Notes: generated from the letters alone by a model not told the origin. DNA of 39,689 bases from an uncultured Flaviramulus sp. (GCA_947487155.1 CANKVS010000038.1:1-39689), one strand, 5' to 3'. Counted from the stretch's first letter, positions 1 to 8,811 are shown. Translations and numbers: made by a program.

Positions 1-1
1 T

Positions 2-67
2 AACTATCTCGCTTTCTTAGTTATAGCTATTAAAAAAATTAAGAAAAGAAAAATTATAAAAGTTTAA
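2..67 (+). CDS. 3' end of a gene cut by the window edge
   Basis: An open frame enters from the left edge and stops with TAA at 65-67. The 21 visible codons give a short hydrophobic stretch (LAFLVIAI) followed by a lysine/arginine-rich tail (KKIKKRKIIKV). That looks like the cytoplasmic end of a membrane protein, but the piece is too short to name and could be chance. Confidence 0.3.
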   Translation, partial: NYLAFLVIAIKKIKKRKIIKV

Positions 68-210
68 ATCACTTCATTAAGAAAGATTATAAAAAACAAC
101 GTAAGATTATACCCCTAAAAAATAATGCAAACCCATTGTTTTATAAAGAGTTAGACGGTTTTTGTGCATAACCATGTTAACAAAATTGTACATATCAGAT
201 TCATTTATAG

Positions 211-241
211 TTGATTAGTAACTAAAAAGGCACTATATTTG
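211..241 (+). promoter_or_regulatory. promoter of the small membrane protein gene
   Basis: TTG at 211-213, a 20-nt spacer, then a perfect Bacteroidota -7 box TATATTTG at 234-241. The -7 box lies inside a short inverted repeat, GCACT (230-234) and AGTGC (243-247). The predicted RNA start near 247 leaves about 25 nt before the ATG at 272. Confidence 0.55.
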
Positions 242-271
242 AAGTGCTATTAACCCAAATTGCTTAATTTT

Positions 272-508
272 ATGATACTTAACCAAGGTATACCTCTCAC
301 CTATACATCCCTTTTAATTGAACAGACTGATATTGTAACTGTTCTCTCGATTGTTGTTGTTATTTTCTCTGTTTTACTAGTTCTAGGCGTTAGAAAATCG
401 TATAAACTAAAAAAAGAGAATGAGCGTTTAAATAGTATGGATACTACCATTAAAGATGACAAAGAAAAGCCTTATAAAGATTTTACTGATGGTCATATGT
501 ATAAATAA
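272..508 (+). CDS. small single-pass membrane protein, unknown function
   Basis: This encodes 78 residues when started at the ATG at 272. An in-frame TTG at 260 would add four residues, but ATG is preferred and the promoter at 211-241 fits either. Residues about 22-41 form one strongly hydrophobic segment (IVTVLSIVVVIFSVLLVLGV). It is followed by a basic, charged tail (RKSYKLKKENERLN...) likely to lie in the cytoplasm. There is no lipobox or catalytic motif. The size and topology resemble small accessory subunits of membrane complexes, but I do not recognise the family and assign no function. It is monocistronic and convergent with mnmE. Confidence 0.6.
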   Translation: MILNQGIPLTYTSLLIEQTDIVTVLSIVVVIFSVLLVLGVRKSYKLKKENERLNSMDTTIKDDKEKPYKDFTDGHMYK

Positions 509-635
509 ATAACAGAAATTATTCTTTTAGCTTTTATGGTAATGCTTTGAGGTTATACTTTACTGGACTGTGAACTTGTAACAAAATACAAACTAAAGCA
601 ACAAACTTAGTCAATAATAAACAAAAGAAAGATAA

Positions 636-2048
636 TTACTTTCCAATACAAAAATTAGCAAAAATATTCCCCAACAAATCATCATTAGTAATCTCACCGG
701 TAATCTCCCCAAAATGATATAAAGCCTGTCGAATATCGATAGCTAAAAGGTCTCCAGATAAGCTAGAGTCTAAACCATGTTTTACTTTATCAATTTCTTC
801 AAAAGCTTTCAATAAAGCATCATAATGTCTTGTATTTGTTATAATTGTATTATTATTCTTTAAAGCACCAGTATTTACAAAACTTAACAGTTTATCTTTT
901 AATGCATCTACACCTATTCCATTTTTAGCAGATAATAAAATATAATGAGAGTTTTCGACTGCGCTCAAAGTAGCCTCCATTTTTTTTCTATCATCTTCAG
1001 AAAGCTTATCTATCTTATTAGCAATAACAATTAATGGTTTTTGAGGATATTTATTTTTTATTTTTTCAATTTCAATTTTAACATCATGAGATTTCTCTGT
1101 ATTGTTAGAAATGGCATCTGCCTCAAAAAGATATACAACAACCTGAGCTTGTTCTATTTTTTCAAAAGTTTTCTTTATTCCTATATTTTCAACAACATCT
1201 TTGGTCTCTCGAATACCTGCCGTATCAATAAAACGAAAACCGATACCACCTATAGATATTTCGTCTTCAATAGCATCTCTAGTAGTCCCAGCAATATCTG
1301 AAACTATAGCACGATCTTCATTTAATAATGCATTTAACAAGGTTGATTTACCAACATTAGGCTCGCCTACAATAGCTACTGGAATTCCATTTTTTATAAC
1401 GTTACCAACTGCGAAGGAGTCTATTAAACGCTTTAAAACAAAAGTAATACGTTCAATTAAATCTTTAAACTGGGTTCTATCTGCAAACTCAACATCTTCT
1501 TCTGCAAAATCTAACTCTAATTCTATTAAAGATGCGAAGTTTAAAAGTTCCTCGCGAAGTTTAGCTATTTCAGATGAAAAACCACCTCGCATTTGTTGCA
1601 TTGCTATTTGATGCGACGCTTCATTATCACTTGAAATTAAATCGGCTACAGCTTCTGCCTGACTTAAATCTAATTTACCATTTAAAAAAGCACGTAATGT
1701 GAATTCTCCAGCACTTGCCATTCTGCAACCTTTCCGAAGGAATAATTGAATTATTTCCTGCTGTATATAATGAGAACCGTGGCACGATATTTCAACAACA
1801 TCTTCTCCCGTATAAGAGTTTGGGTTTTTAAAAACAGAAATCAATACTTCATCAATAGTTCTATTACCATCAATAATATGCCCTAAGTGAATGGTATGAG
1901 TTGCTTGCTTGCTTAGTAATTTACCAGAAACCGATTGAAACTGATTTTCCGCTAGGTTTATAGCCTCTTCCCCAGATAATCTAATAATAGCTATAGCTCC
2001 TGTACCAGAAGGAGTCGCCAATGCTATAATGGTATCGTTATAAATCAT
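636..2048 (-). CDS. mnmE: tRNA modification GTPase MnmE (TrmE)
   Basis: MnmE works with MnmG to place the (carboxymethyl)aminomethyl group on the wobble uridine U34 of several tRNAs. The product is 470 residues, the family's usual length. The N-terminal folate-binding domain starts MIYNDTIIALATPSGTGAIA. The G domain is inserted in the helical domain: P-loop GEPNVGKS (228-235), switch TTRD, DTAG and NKID. The protein ends in FCIGK, carrying the conserved C-terminal cysteine. The frame stays open 16 codons further upstream, but the family start is the ATG at 2048. A promoter sits directly against it (2053-2081), so the mRNA is probably leaderless. No key residue is missing. Confidence 0.97.
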   Translation of the reverse strand: MIYNDTIIALATPSGTGAIAIIRLSGEEAINLAENQFQSVSGKLLSKQATHTIHLGHIIDGNRTIDEVLISVFKNPNSYTGEDVVEISCHGSHYIQQEIIQLFLRKGCRMASAGEFTLRAFLNGKLDLSQAEAVADLISSDNEASHQIAMQQMRGGFSSEIAKLREELLNFASLIELELDFAEEDVEFADRTQFKDLIERITFVLKRLIDSFAVGNVIKNGIPVAIVGEPNVGKSTLLNALLNEDRAIVSDIAGTTRDAIEDEISIGGIGFRFIDTAGIRETKDVVENIGIKKTFEKIEQAQVVVYLFEADAISNNTEKSHDVKIEIEKIKNKYPQKPLIVIANKIDKLSEDDRKKMEATLSAVENSHYILLSAKNGIGVDALKDKLLSFVNTGALKNNNTIITNTRHYDALLKAFEEIDKVKHGLDSSLSGDLLAIDIRQALYHFGEITGEITNDDLLGNIFANFCIGK

Positions 2049-2052
2049 TGCA

Positions 2053-2081
2053 CAAAAATAATTATATTTGAACAAAAACAA
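2053..2081 (-). promoter_or_regulatory. mnmE promoter, predicted leaderless start
   Basis: Read on the minus strand: TTG (2081-2079), an 18-nt spacer, then TATTTTTG (2060-2053), a perfect TAnnTTTG box. Only four nucleotides separate the box from the ATG at 2048. Transcription would therefore begin at or within a base or two of the start codon. Confidence 0.6.
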
Positions 2082-2180
2082 CCTACGATGAAACATTCAT
2101 CTCTAAAAATTTAATATAGAGTTAGTAATTACTTTATGAATGCTACATATGACAAATAAAAAAGCAATAAAATTAAACAT

Positions 2181-3317
2181 ATGAAACATCTTATTATTTT
2201 CTTATTTATAGCCTTTATCGCTTCTTGTTCTGCTCCAAAAAAATATGACAATTATATTATTGAAGCAAAAGCTCCTGGTATATATAACGGTATGCGTGCT
2301 TATTTAAAAATTACTGATGAGCGTGGACGTTTAATTAATAAGGACACTGCTATTGTTATAGATGAAAAATTTTCATTTCAAGGTGTTAGAAAAGAACCAA
2401 CCCTAGAATATCTTCATATTAATGGGTACAATGGAAATTTACCTTTAATTGTTGAAAATGGCGCTATTGAAATTTTAATAAATAAAGATAGTTTACAGGC
2501 TTCAACTATAACAGGAAGCGCATCTAATTCAGATTTAAAAAATTATATCCTTAAAGAAAAAACGCTTTCAAAAGCATTGAAACACGCTATAAATTTGCAA
2601 AGAGAAGCTAAACAAAAAGGAAACACCTCTTTAATTAATGACCTAAACAAATCGGTTGAAACCTCTAAAAAAACATTAAATGAGTTACCAATTACACACA
2701 TTACTGGCAATGAAAATTCGTTTGTTTCCATTATCATGCTAAACAATTCTGTTATAAGAAAACGCAATGCTTTAGAGTCTATTGAAATGGGATTTAGTAA
2801 ACTATCTCAAGAATTACAAAATTCTGATTACGGGAAAAAAATTAAATGGTATATAGCTGTACAAAAACAAATGGAAGCACAAAAAAAAGCAACAGAAATT
2901 GGTCGTATTGCGCCTAATTTTAGTGCTAAAACACCAGATGATAAAATATTGGCTTTAAATGATATAAAATCGAAAGTAACCATTATAGATTTTTGGGCGT
3001 CATGGTGTGGACCTTGTAGAAGAGAAAACCCTAACGTTGTAAAAGTTTACAGTAAGTATCATGATAAAGGTCTAGAAATTATTGGTGTTTCGTTAGATAA
3101 AAACGGGCAAAAAAATAGATGGTTAAAAGCCATTGAAGATGATAAATTACCGTGGCATCATGTTTCAAACTTGAGAGGTTGGCAAGATCCTATTGCTAAA
3201 ATGTATAATGTGCAATCTATTCCTGCAACTTTTATACTTGATGCAGATGGAAAAATTATAGCTAAAAATTTAAGAGGACCAGCCCTTGAAACTAAAATAG
3301 CAGCCTTATTAAACTAA
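2181..3317 (+). CDS. TlpA-like thioredoxin-fold lipoprotein (DUF4369-type N-terminus)
   Basis: This is a periplasm-facing thiol-disulfide oxidoreductase of 378 residues. A lipoprotein signal peptide ends in the lipobox IASC (Cys16). Residues about 22-110 look like the DUF4369 beta domain common in Bacteroidota TlpA homologues. A helical linker follows (about 115-240), then a thioredoxin domain with the redox motif WCGPC (Cys276, Cys279) and the cis-proline segment SIPATF. Family members reduce disulfides in exported proteins or cytochrome c maturation clients; the client here is not shown. It is divergent from mnmE, and its last 9 bases overlap the convergent cvfB-like gene. A second protein of the same architecture lies at 38548-39561. 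Confidence 0.9.
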   Translation: MKHLIIFLFIAFIASCSAPKKYDNYIIEAKAPGIYNGMRAYLKITDERGRLINKDTAIVIDEKFSFQGVRKEPTLEYLHINGYNGNLPLIVENGAIEILINKDSLQASTITGSASNSDLKNYILKEKTLSKALKHAINLQREAKQKGNTSLINDLNKSVETSKKTLNELPITHITGNENSFVSIIMLNNSVIRKRNALESIEMGFSKLSQELQNSDYGKKIKWYIAVQKQMEAQKKATEIGRIAPNFSAKTPDDKILALNDIKSKVTIIDFWASWCGPCRRENPNVVKVYSKYHDKGLEIIGVSLDKNGQKNRWLKAIEDDKLPWHHVSNLRGWQDPIAKMYNVQSIPATFILDADGKIIAKNLRGPALETKIAALLN

Positions 3318-4139
3318 ATAAATACCGTCTGGTTTAATTTCAATAAGTCGCTTTTTATATAAGGTTCCAACAGCTTTTTTAAAATTCTTCTTACTCATTT
3401 GAAGTGTTTCTTTTATAGCTTCTGGAGTCGATTTATCTGTAAGATTTAAATAGCCACTATTGTCTTGTAATTCTTTTAATATTTGCTCTGCATTAGGTTC
3501 TATATTTCTATAACCTACTTGCCCTAAAGAAATGTCTAATTTATTTCCTGATCGTATTTTCTTTACTACACCTTTTAATTTATCGCCTACACTTATATCT
3601 GAAAAAATATTGTCTTTATATATTAAGCCTTGGTGTGTTTTATTTACAATAACATTCATACCAATATCTGATGGGTGCGATACAATTAAATCTACTGAAT
3701 CAAATTGATTTACGGTAAGTTCTCTATTATCTAAAAATCGATTAGTTTTACTAGAAGCCACCAATCTATCTGTTTTTTCATCTAAATAACAATGTACCAA
3801 ATACCAACCGCCAGGTTTCATTTTAAAAGCTTGTTCTTTAAACGGGCAAAACAATTCCTTTACCAATCCCCAGTCTAAAAACGCACCATAATCTGTGACT
3901 TGATTACAACGCAATAATGCGAAATCGCCTTTCATAATATAAGGCATATCTGTAGTTGCCACTGAGCGTTCTTCATTATCTAAATACACAAAAACATCTA
4001 ACTTATCCCAAATTTTAAACGACTCAGGAACATATCTATTTGGCAATAACACTTCGTTATCTTCATTATCGATTAAGTATATTCCATGATCGGTTTCACG
4101 AAGTATTTCTAAGGTATTTATTTGTCCTAAATGTATCAT
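3309..4139 (-). CDS. cvfB: CvfB-like S1 RNA-binding protein
   Basis: The 276-residue product matches the CvfB/YitL family: tandem S1-like OB folds followed by a C-terminal winged helix. Visible marks are the opening MIHLGQINTLEILRETDHG, an S1-type segment around VTDYGAFLDWGL (about 81-92), a third OB-like stretch near VGDKLKGVVKKIRSGNKLDI, and a helix-turn-helix end (KSTPEAIKETLQMSKKNFKK). The winged helix probably aids RNA or DNA binding. In firmicutes CvfB influences virulence gene expression; the role here is only inferred as RNA binding. The start is an ATG with a -7 box four bases upstream, so the mRNA is probably leaderless. Confidence 0.85.
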   Translation of the reverse strand: MIHLGQINTLEILRETDHGIYLIDNEDNEVLLPNRYVPESFKIWDKLDVFVYLDNEERSVATTDMPYIMKGDFALLRCNQVTDYGAFLDWGLVKELFCPFKEQAFKMKPGGWYLVHCYLDEKTDRLVASSKTNRFLDNRELTVNQFDSVDLIVSHPSDIGMNVIVNKTHQGLIYKDNIFSDISVGDKLKGVVKKIRSGNKLDISLGQVGYRNIEPNAEQILKELQDNSGYLNLTDKSTPEAIKETLQMSKKNFKKAVGTLYKKRLIEIKPDGIYLV

Positions 4140-4143
4140 TTTG

Positions 4144-4151
4144 CAAAGGTA
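4144..4151 (-). promoter_or_regulatory. -7 box of the cvfB-like gene
   Basis: TACCTTTG on the minus strand is a perfect TAnnTTTG box. It ends four bases before the ATG at 4139, the same geometry as at mnmE. No TTG is present at the usual -33 distance. Confidence 0.5.
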
Positions 4152-4251
4152 TACTATTTAAGAAAAGATATTGTAATTGATAACCAATAAAAACAAACGA
4201 TTAGACTGTGTAATAATCCTGAAACAAGCTCTGTTCAAACAAACTCAGAGT

Positions 4252-4287
4252 AAAAAAAAGCGTCACAATAAATAATTGCAACGCTTT
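4252..4287 (-). terminator. intrinsic terminator after the DUF2853 gene
   Basis: On the minus strand AAAGCGTTGCAAT pairs with ATTGTGACGCTTT around a TATTT loop, with two G-T wobbles. The hairpin ends in eight Ts (from 4252-4259). It lies 24 bases past the stop codon of the DUF2853 gene. Confidence 0.75.
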
Positions 4288-4311
4288 AAGTTATATATAA
4301 AGAAGATTATT

Positions 4312-4650
4312 CTAGTATACAGATTCTTTACCAAAATGCTTAGTTAGCAAATAATAAACAACTGCTCTGTATTTATTTCTATTAGACTTCCCGTATGTTT
4401 CCATAACAGATGCTATACCTTTATCTAAATCGGCACCATCACTTAATCCTAATTTTTTAATTAGAAAGTTGTTTTTTACAGTAGCTAATTCTGATTCATC
4501 CGATCCAGAAACAGTTGAAGAATCTGCATTGTAAATTGATGGTCCACAACCAATAGTAACTTTTGTTAATAAATCCATGTCGGCATTAATACCACATTTG
4601 TCTTTTAAATCGGCTGCATATTTTGCAATAAGCTCGTCTCTTTTACTCAT
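4312..4650 (-). CDS. DUF2853 family protein
   Basis: A 112-residue soluble, mostly helical protein. The opening MSKRDELIAKYAADLKDKCG and the later NKYRAVVYYLLTKHFGK segment are characteristic of DUF2853, a small family of unknown function. There is no signal peptide or membrane segment. Its own terminator downstream and a 92-bp gap to menD upstream suggest a single-gene transcript. Two cysteines (in DKCG and GCGP) are visible, but no catalytic pattern is evident. The family call rests on remembered sequence pattern, not a search. Confidence 0.75.
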   Translation of the reverse strand: MSKRDELIAKYAADLKDKCGINADMDLLTKVTIGCGPSIYNADSSTVSGSDESELATVKNNFLIKKLGLSDGADLDKGIASVMETYGKSNRNKYRAVVYYLLTKHFGKESVY

Positions 4651-4738
4651 AATTGATAATTTTAGATGTTTTTAAATACGTTTTAAAGATAACTAATTCT
4701 TAGACACAACATATTATTTAAAGTCACATTAATTTAAC

Positions 4739-6493
4739 TTATAAGGCATTAAAATAATTAATAAGAATGCTATCATTCTTTGTTCTAGGTGTAAAAACCT
4801 CTAATAATTTAGGATGATTGCTTTCGTTATAAAACGTTTTTAAGGCATTTTCTAAATCTACTTCATTTGAAACACGACAATAATCAAACTTATACATTTT
4901 ACATAAATGCTCCGCGGTTAATTGGTGTTTTGTTTCAAAATATCTATCAAACGCATCAGTGTTTTTATGCCCTGGAAGAATTCTAAAAATACCACCGCCT
5001 TGATTATTTATCACAATAATTCTGAAAGTATTTGGTATATAATTATTCCATAAGGCGTTGCTGTCGTAAATAAAGCTTAAATCTCCCGTAATTAAAGTTG
5101 TAGGCTTATTATTAGCTATACTCCCTCCTATTGCTGTTGATGTACTGCCATCGATACCACTTGTACCTCGATTACAAAACACCTCTAGTGTTTTATTTAA
5201 ATTGAATAATTGAGCATAACGCACTATAGAACTATTACTTAATTGTAATGTTGAGTAATCTGGAAGCGCATTTAAAATGTATTTGAATGCTTTTAAATCG
5301 CTAAACTCAATTGTATTTAAATACGTTTGATGCTTAATATGTCTTGAAGCCTTTATAACGTTAAAATGAGATTTATAATTACTAGCGCTAGTTGTTACTT
5401 CTGGTAAAAATTTAGAGAAAAAGTAATTGGGACTGGTTTCTATAAAATGACTTAAACTAAAAAAGGTGTCGTTTGCTTTTTTAGTGTCAATATGCCAATG
5501 CTGCTTTGGTTTATTATTTCGAAGAAAGGCCTTAATTTTTTTTGAAACTATTAATCCGCCAAAAGTGAGCAAAATTTCGGGGCGTAGTTGTTTATAATCA
5601 TCATCTGTTAAGGGCGCAATAATTTTATCGATACTTTGAAAAAACTTGTCGTGATGTAAATTAGATGTGGTTTCAGTAAACACCAGTACGCTATCATCAT
5701 TTGCTAAAACATCTAACCATTGTTGCTCGACAGCATTAGGCATATTAACGCCTACCAATACCATTTTTTTTGATGCTTTATTCCAATCATCTATACAGGT
5801 TTCTAAAACCGTTTCATCAATGTGTTCTGGCTTACTTTCAACAGGAATTATTTTAGGTTTAACACTTAATTCATCAACCATATCGTATAATGGTTCATTA
5901 AAAGGAATATTAATATGAACAGGACCTTGCTTTAAAATAGCTATATTAATCGCTTCATTTATGCTACTCTCGTTAAATTCTTGAATACTTTGTTTTAAAC
6001 CCAATAAGACTTCAAGTTTATTTTCAAGGTTTTTAAAAATAGGAAGTTCTTCAGTTTCGGTTATAGTTTCATCGTCTTTCAAATCGAGTTTTAAATTAGC
6101 AGAATGTAAAATATGATTTTCAAAAATATATTGCTGATTAATAGTTTGTCCATCACCAACGCCAATTAAATGTTTAGGTCTATCTGCTGTTAAAACTACA
6201 AGAGGAATATCGCTATAAAACGCTTCCGCAACAGCGGGATAATAATTTAATAAAGCACTTCCTGAAGTACAAACAATTGCAGTGGGTTCGCGCAATTGTT
6301 GGGCTATCCCTAAAGCAAAAAAAGCAGCGCAACGCTCGTCGACTATACTATAACATTTAAAAAAACAATCGTTAGTAAAACCAATAGTTAAGGGCGCATT
6401 TCTGCTACCAGGAGAAATAATAATATGTTTTATGTTTTTTGCTTTACAGAGCTGAATAACTGTTTGAGCAAGCGGGATTTTAGGATATTTCAT
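4739..6493 (-). CDS. menD: MenD, SEPHCHC synthase (menaquinone)
   Basis: MenD is a thiamine-diphosphate enzyme that joins 2-oxoglutarate to isochorismate, giving 2-succinyl-5-enolpyruvyl-6-hydroxy-3-cyclohexene-1-carboxylate. The product is 584 residues, within the family range. Visible marks are the N-terminal glutamate motif VDERCAAFFALG, the segment CTSGSALLNYYPAVAEAF, TADRPKHL, and the C-terminal ThDP/Mg motif GDLSFIYDSNALWNN with a conserved NNQGGGIFRILPG. An ATG at 6493 is chosen over a TTG nine bases upstream. It lies downstream of the isochorismate synthase gene in the same operon, and a -7 box in the 36-bp gap may give it an extra promoter. Confidence 0.96.
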   Translation of the reverse strand: MKYPKIPLAQTVIQLCKAKNIKHIIISPGSRNAPLTIGFTNDCFFKCYSIVDERCAAFFALGIAQQLREPTAIVCTSGSALLNYYPAVAEAFYSDIPLVVLTADRPKHLIGVGDGQTINQQYIFENHILHSANLKLDLKDDETITETEELPIFKNLENKLEVLLGLKQSIQEFNESSINEAINIAILKQGPVHINIPFNEPLYDMVDELSVKPKIIPVESKPEHIDETVLETCIDDWNKASKKMVLVGVNMPNAVEQQWLDVLANDDSVLVFTETTSNLHHDKFFQSIDKIIAPLTDDDYKQLRPEILLTFGGLIVSKKIKAFLRNNKPKQHWHIDTKKANDTFFSLSHFIETSPNYFFSKFLPEVTTSASNYKSHFNVIKASRHIKHQTYLNTIEFSDLKAFKYILNALPDYSTLQLSNSSIVRYAQLFNLNKTLEVFCNRGTSGIDGSTSTAIGGSIANNKPTTLITGDLSFIYDSNALWNNYIPNTFRIIVINNQGGGIFRILPGHKNTDAFDRYFETKHQLTAEHLCKMYKFDYCRVSNEVDLENALKTFYNESNHPKLLEVFTPRTKNDSILINYFNAL

Positions 6494-6499
6494 GTAGTA

Positions 6500-6507
6500 C
6501 AAAAATA
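6500..6507 (-). promoter_or_regulatory. possible internal promoter for menD
   Basis: TATTTTTG on the minus strand is a perfect TAnnTTTG box in the menF-menD gap. It ends six bases before the menD ATG. No TTG lies at the -33 distance, so this could be chance in AT-rich DNA. Confidence 0.35.
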
Positions 6508-6529
6508 AGAAATAGCTCGATAATTTAGT

Positions 6530-7648
6530 CTATTGTAAGACACTTTTAATCACCAAAGATTTTGAAACCGTTTCTTCCCATTCGCTTTCTGCATTCGATG
6601 TTTTTGTAATGCCACCACCAACATAAATAATTCCTGTATTGTTTTTAAGTTGCATGCAACGCAAATTAACATACAATTGTGTGCTTTTTCTGTTTATAGT
6701 ATACGCTCTATTTTCTATATTACGTTTTCCTGCTCTTGGAGCAACACTGGTTTCAATATTCAATTCGCCTAAAAAACCCGTATAAAAGTCTCTATTGTAG
6801 TCTTCATTATTTAAAATAAATTCTTTTGCTGAGTCTTTTGGTAAGCCACAAACTGCTGGTGTTGGGTGTAATGCTGTAATAATATTTTTTAATTTTGAAT
6901 CTTTTTTTAAAGATGCCGTAATCATTGTTTTTAAATGTAATAGGTTACCTGCCTTAACAGTGTCTGTCTGCGATACTTTAATTTCATTTACGGCAGGTTG
7001 TAACTTTTCAACAATAAAATCGGTTACAAATTGTTGTTCTTGCTTTTCTTTATCTTGCCAAACCACATCCAAGGTACCTTTATAATTTTGTGTACCTGCC
7101 AAAGCCATCATTGAAAATCTACTACCTTCAATTTTCACCAAAGTTTCTGGTGTTGCGCCTAGCCAAAGCCCTATTTTAGGATGATACCAACAATATACAA
7201 ATGCCGAAGCATACTGCTTTAAAAGTTTTTTAAAAATAGAAACAGGATTAGATTCTACTAAGTTTACTTCTTCTTTTCTTGAAAGCACAACTTTTTTAAA
7301 TACACCATCATTAATGGCTTCAATGCCTTTTTTTATAAGAGCAATGTGTTGTTGTTTATCTTTAAACGAATTTATTTTTGAGTGAGTTTCTACCTTATCA
7401 GGAATAGCAAGTTGCTCTGAAGCACTAATACTTTCAGAATTATTTATAGGTATTAAAATGGTTTTTTGTTGATTATCGAAAGGTGAAAAAACAAATCCAC
7501 TTTCGGTTAAATTTTCTGTAGTATAAACTGTATCATCATTCTGCAATAATGCATTTACAATAGTTTTATTAGATTTTCTATAAGCAGCAAATGGTAAATT
7601 ATTATCATAATGCAGGCTAATATGCTTAAAAACATCTTTTAAAGTCAT
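6530..7648 (-). CDS. menF: isochorismate synthase (MenF-type chorismate-binding enzyme)
   Basis: This enzyme converts chorismate to isochorismate, the entry step of menaquinone synthesis. The 372-residue protein has the chorismate-binding fold: the lysine-bearing strand KKVVLSRKEEV (about 138-148), GATPETLVKIEGS, MMALAGT, LHPTPAVCGLPKDSA, FYTGFLGEL and the C-terminal IYVGGGITKTSNAESEWEE. The N-terminus is shorter than in E. coli MenF. Placement between a menI-like gene and menD, with gaps of 6 and 36 bp, supports a menaquinone role. EntC/DhbC-type siderophore synthesis is unlikely because no such genes are near. Confidence 0.92.
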   Translation of the reverse strand: MTLKDVFKHISLHYDNNLPFAAYRKSNKTIVNALLQNDDTVYTTENLTESGFVFSPFDNQQKTILIPINNSESISASEQLAIPDKVETHSKINSFKDKQQHIALIKKGIEAINDGVFKKVVLSRKEEVNLVESNPVSIFKKLLKQYASAFVYCWYHPKIGLWLGATPETLVKIEGSRFSMMALAGTQNYKGTLDVVWQDKEKQEQQFVTDFIVEKLQPAVNEIKVSQTDTVKAGNLLHLKTMITASLKKDSKLKNIITALHPTPAVCGLPKDSAKEFILNNEDYNRDFYTGFLGELNIETSVAPRAGKRNIENRAYTINRKSTQLYVNLRCMQLKNNTGIIYVGGGITKTSNAESEWEETVSKSLVIKSVLQ

Positions 7649-7654
7649 CCTATA

Positions 7655-8080
7655 TTATTTCGATTTAGGAAGCGCAATGGTTGTTAACTTACAAAGCGAT
7701 ATTAAAGCATCATCCTCGTTTGTAATTCTAATATCAAAAATTTGTGTTGTTCTGCCTTTATGTGCAAATGTAGCTTTTGCGTAAACATAGCCATCGCGTG
7801 CACTTTTTACATGATTTGCCGAAATTTCTATACCACGAACAAATACTTCATCTAAATTTAAAAACAAATGCGCTGCCATACTTCCTGTACTTTCTGCTAA
7901 AGCTACAGTAGCTCCGCCATGTAATACGCCATCGGGTTGATGCACTCTAGAGTTTACAGGCATTTTCGCCAGTACAAAATCATCACCATAATCTATAAAC
8001 TCAATATTTAAAGTTTCCATTAAGGTGTTTTTGCAAATTTTATTCGCTTCAAGCATAAGTTCTTCTTTAGATAATTCCAT
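7655..8080 (-). CDS. menI: hotdog thioesterase, probable DHNA-CoA hydrolase (MenI/YdiI-like)
   Basis: A 141-residue PaaI/YdiI-type hotdog thioesterase. The active-site segment DGVLHGGATVALAESTGS (about 62-79) closely follows the E. coli YdiI pattern HGGASVVLAESIGS, including the catalytic glutamate. YdiI hydrolyses 1,4-dihydroxy-2-naphthoyl-CoA in menaquinone synthesis. As first gene of a transcript shared with isochorismate synthase and menD, the same role is likely. The frame is open to a TTG at 8110, but that codon lies inside the -7 box; the ATG at 8080 is preferred and matches the family start. A broader acyl-CoA thioesterase role is possible. Confidence 0.85.
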   Translation of the reverse strand: MELSKEELMLEANKICKNTLMETLNIEFIDYGDDFVLAKMPVNSRVHQPDGVLHGGATVALAESTGSMAAHLFLNLDEVFVRGIEISANHVKSARDGYVYAKATFAHKGRTTQIFDIRITNEDDALISLCKLTTIALPKSK

Positions 8081-8107
8081 AGAATAATGTATTTTTAATA
8101 CTGCAAA

Positions 8108-8115
8108 CAAAAGTA
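8108..8115 (-). promoter_or_regulatory. -7 box of the menI-menF-menD operon
   Basis: TACTTTTG on the minus strand is a perfect TAnnTTTG box. It places the RNA start near 8102, about 22 bases before the ATG at 8080. The position supports that start over the upstream TTG. The divergent esterase gene begins 17 bases away. Confidence 0.45.
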
Positions 8116-8131
8116 CAAAACCTAAGCGTAA

Positions 8132-8767
8132 ATGAATTCCGAAGAAAAAGAAATATCCTATGTAAATACAAATTCTTATTCTACTCTAAACACATTAAAT
8201 CCATCCACAAAAAATGTATGGTTTGTATGCCATGGTATGGGTTATTTGAGTCGTTATTTTTTGAAGTATTTTAAAGCTTTAAACGCAAATGAAAATTATA
8301 TTATAGCACCACAGACTCCTAGCAAATATTATATTCAACCAGGATTTAAACACGTTGGGGCAAGTTGGTTAACTAAAGAAAACACTACCAAAGGTATTGA
8401 AAATATAATGCAGTATTTTGATGCCGTTTTTAAAACCGAAAACTTACCAAACAACGTAAACCTTATTGTTTTTGGCTATTCCCAAGGTGTAAGTGTTGCT
8501 GTGCGATATGTGGCAAAACGGCAAATACCATGCACGCAACTTATATTACATTCTGGAGGTATTCCAAAAGAATTACAAGCCAATGATTTTAAATTTTTAG
8601 ATGCTAAAGTGCATATGATTTATGGAGATAAGGATGAATATTTAAATGAAAAACGCTTAGATGCTGAAATTAAAAAGGCTAACAATTTATTTGAAAAGAA
8701 TTTAAATATTATTAGGTTTGATGGTGCTCATGAAGTTAATGTTAAATTGATTAACAGCTTAGTTTAA
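8132..8767 (+). CDS. alpha/beta-hydrolase, phospholipase/carboxylesterase type
   Basis: A cytoplasmic serine hydrolase of 211 residues. The nucleophile elbow is GYSQG (about 114-118), the acid is in IYGDKDEY and the catalytic histidine in FDGAHEVN. An oxyanion-hole HGMG motif follows the first strand (WFVCHGMG). The fold and motif order match the small carboxylesterase/phospholipase family (YpfH or acyl-protein-thioesterase-like); the natural substrate cannot be read from the sequence. There is no signal peptide. It diverges from the menaquinone operon with 51 bp between start codons, and a GNAT gene follows 44 bp downstream on the same strand. Confidence 0.8.
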   Translation: MNSEEKEISYVNTNSYSTLNTLNPSTKNVWFVCHGMGYLSRYFLKYFKALNANENYIIAPQTPSKYYIQPGFKHVGASWLTKENTTKGIENIMQYFDAVFKTENLPNNVNLIVFGYSQGVSVAVRYVAKRQIPCTQLILHSGGIPKELQANDFKFLDAKVHMIYGDKDEYLNEKRLDAEIKKANNLFEKNLNIIRFDGAHEVNVKLINSLV

Positions 8768-8811
8768 ACCGTCTTTCCTTATAAAGATAGAAACGATAAC
8801 ACAATAAAAAC

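Noticed and set aside
1201..1611. A 136-codon plus-strand frame opposite mnmE
   Set aside because: It lies wholly antisense to the conserved G-domain region of mnmE. Its serine/isoleucine-rich product looks like a shadow translation.
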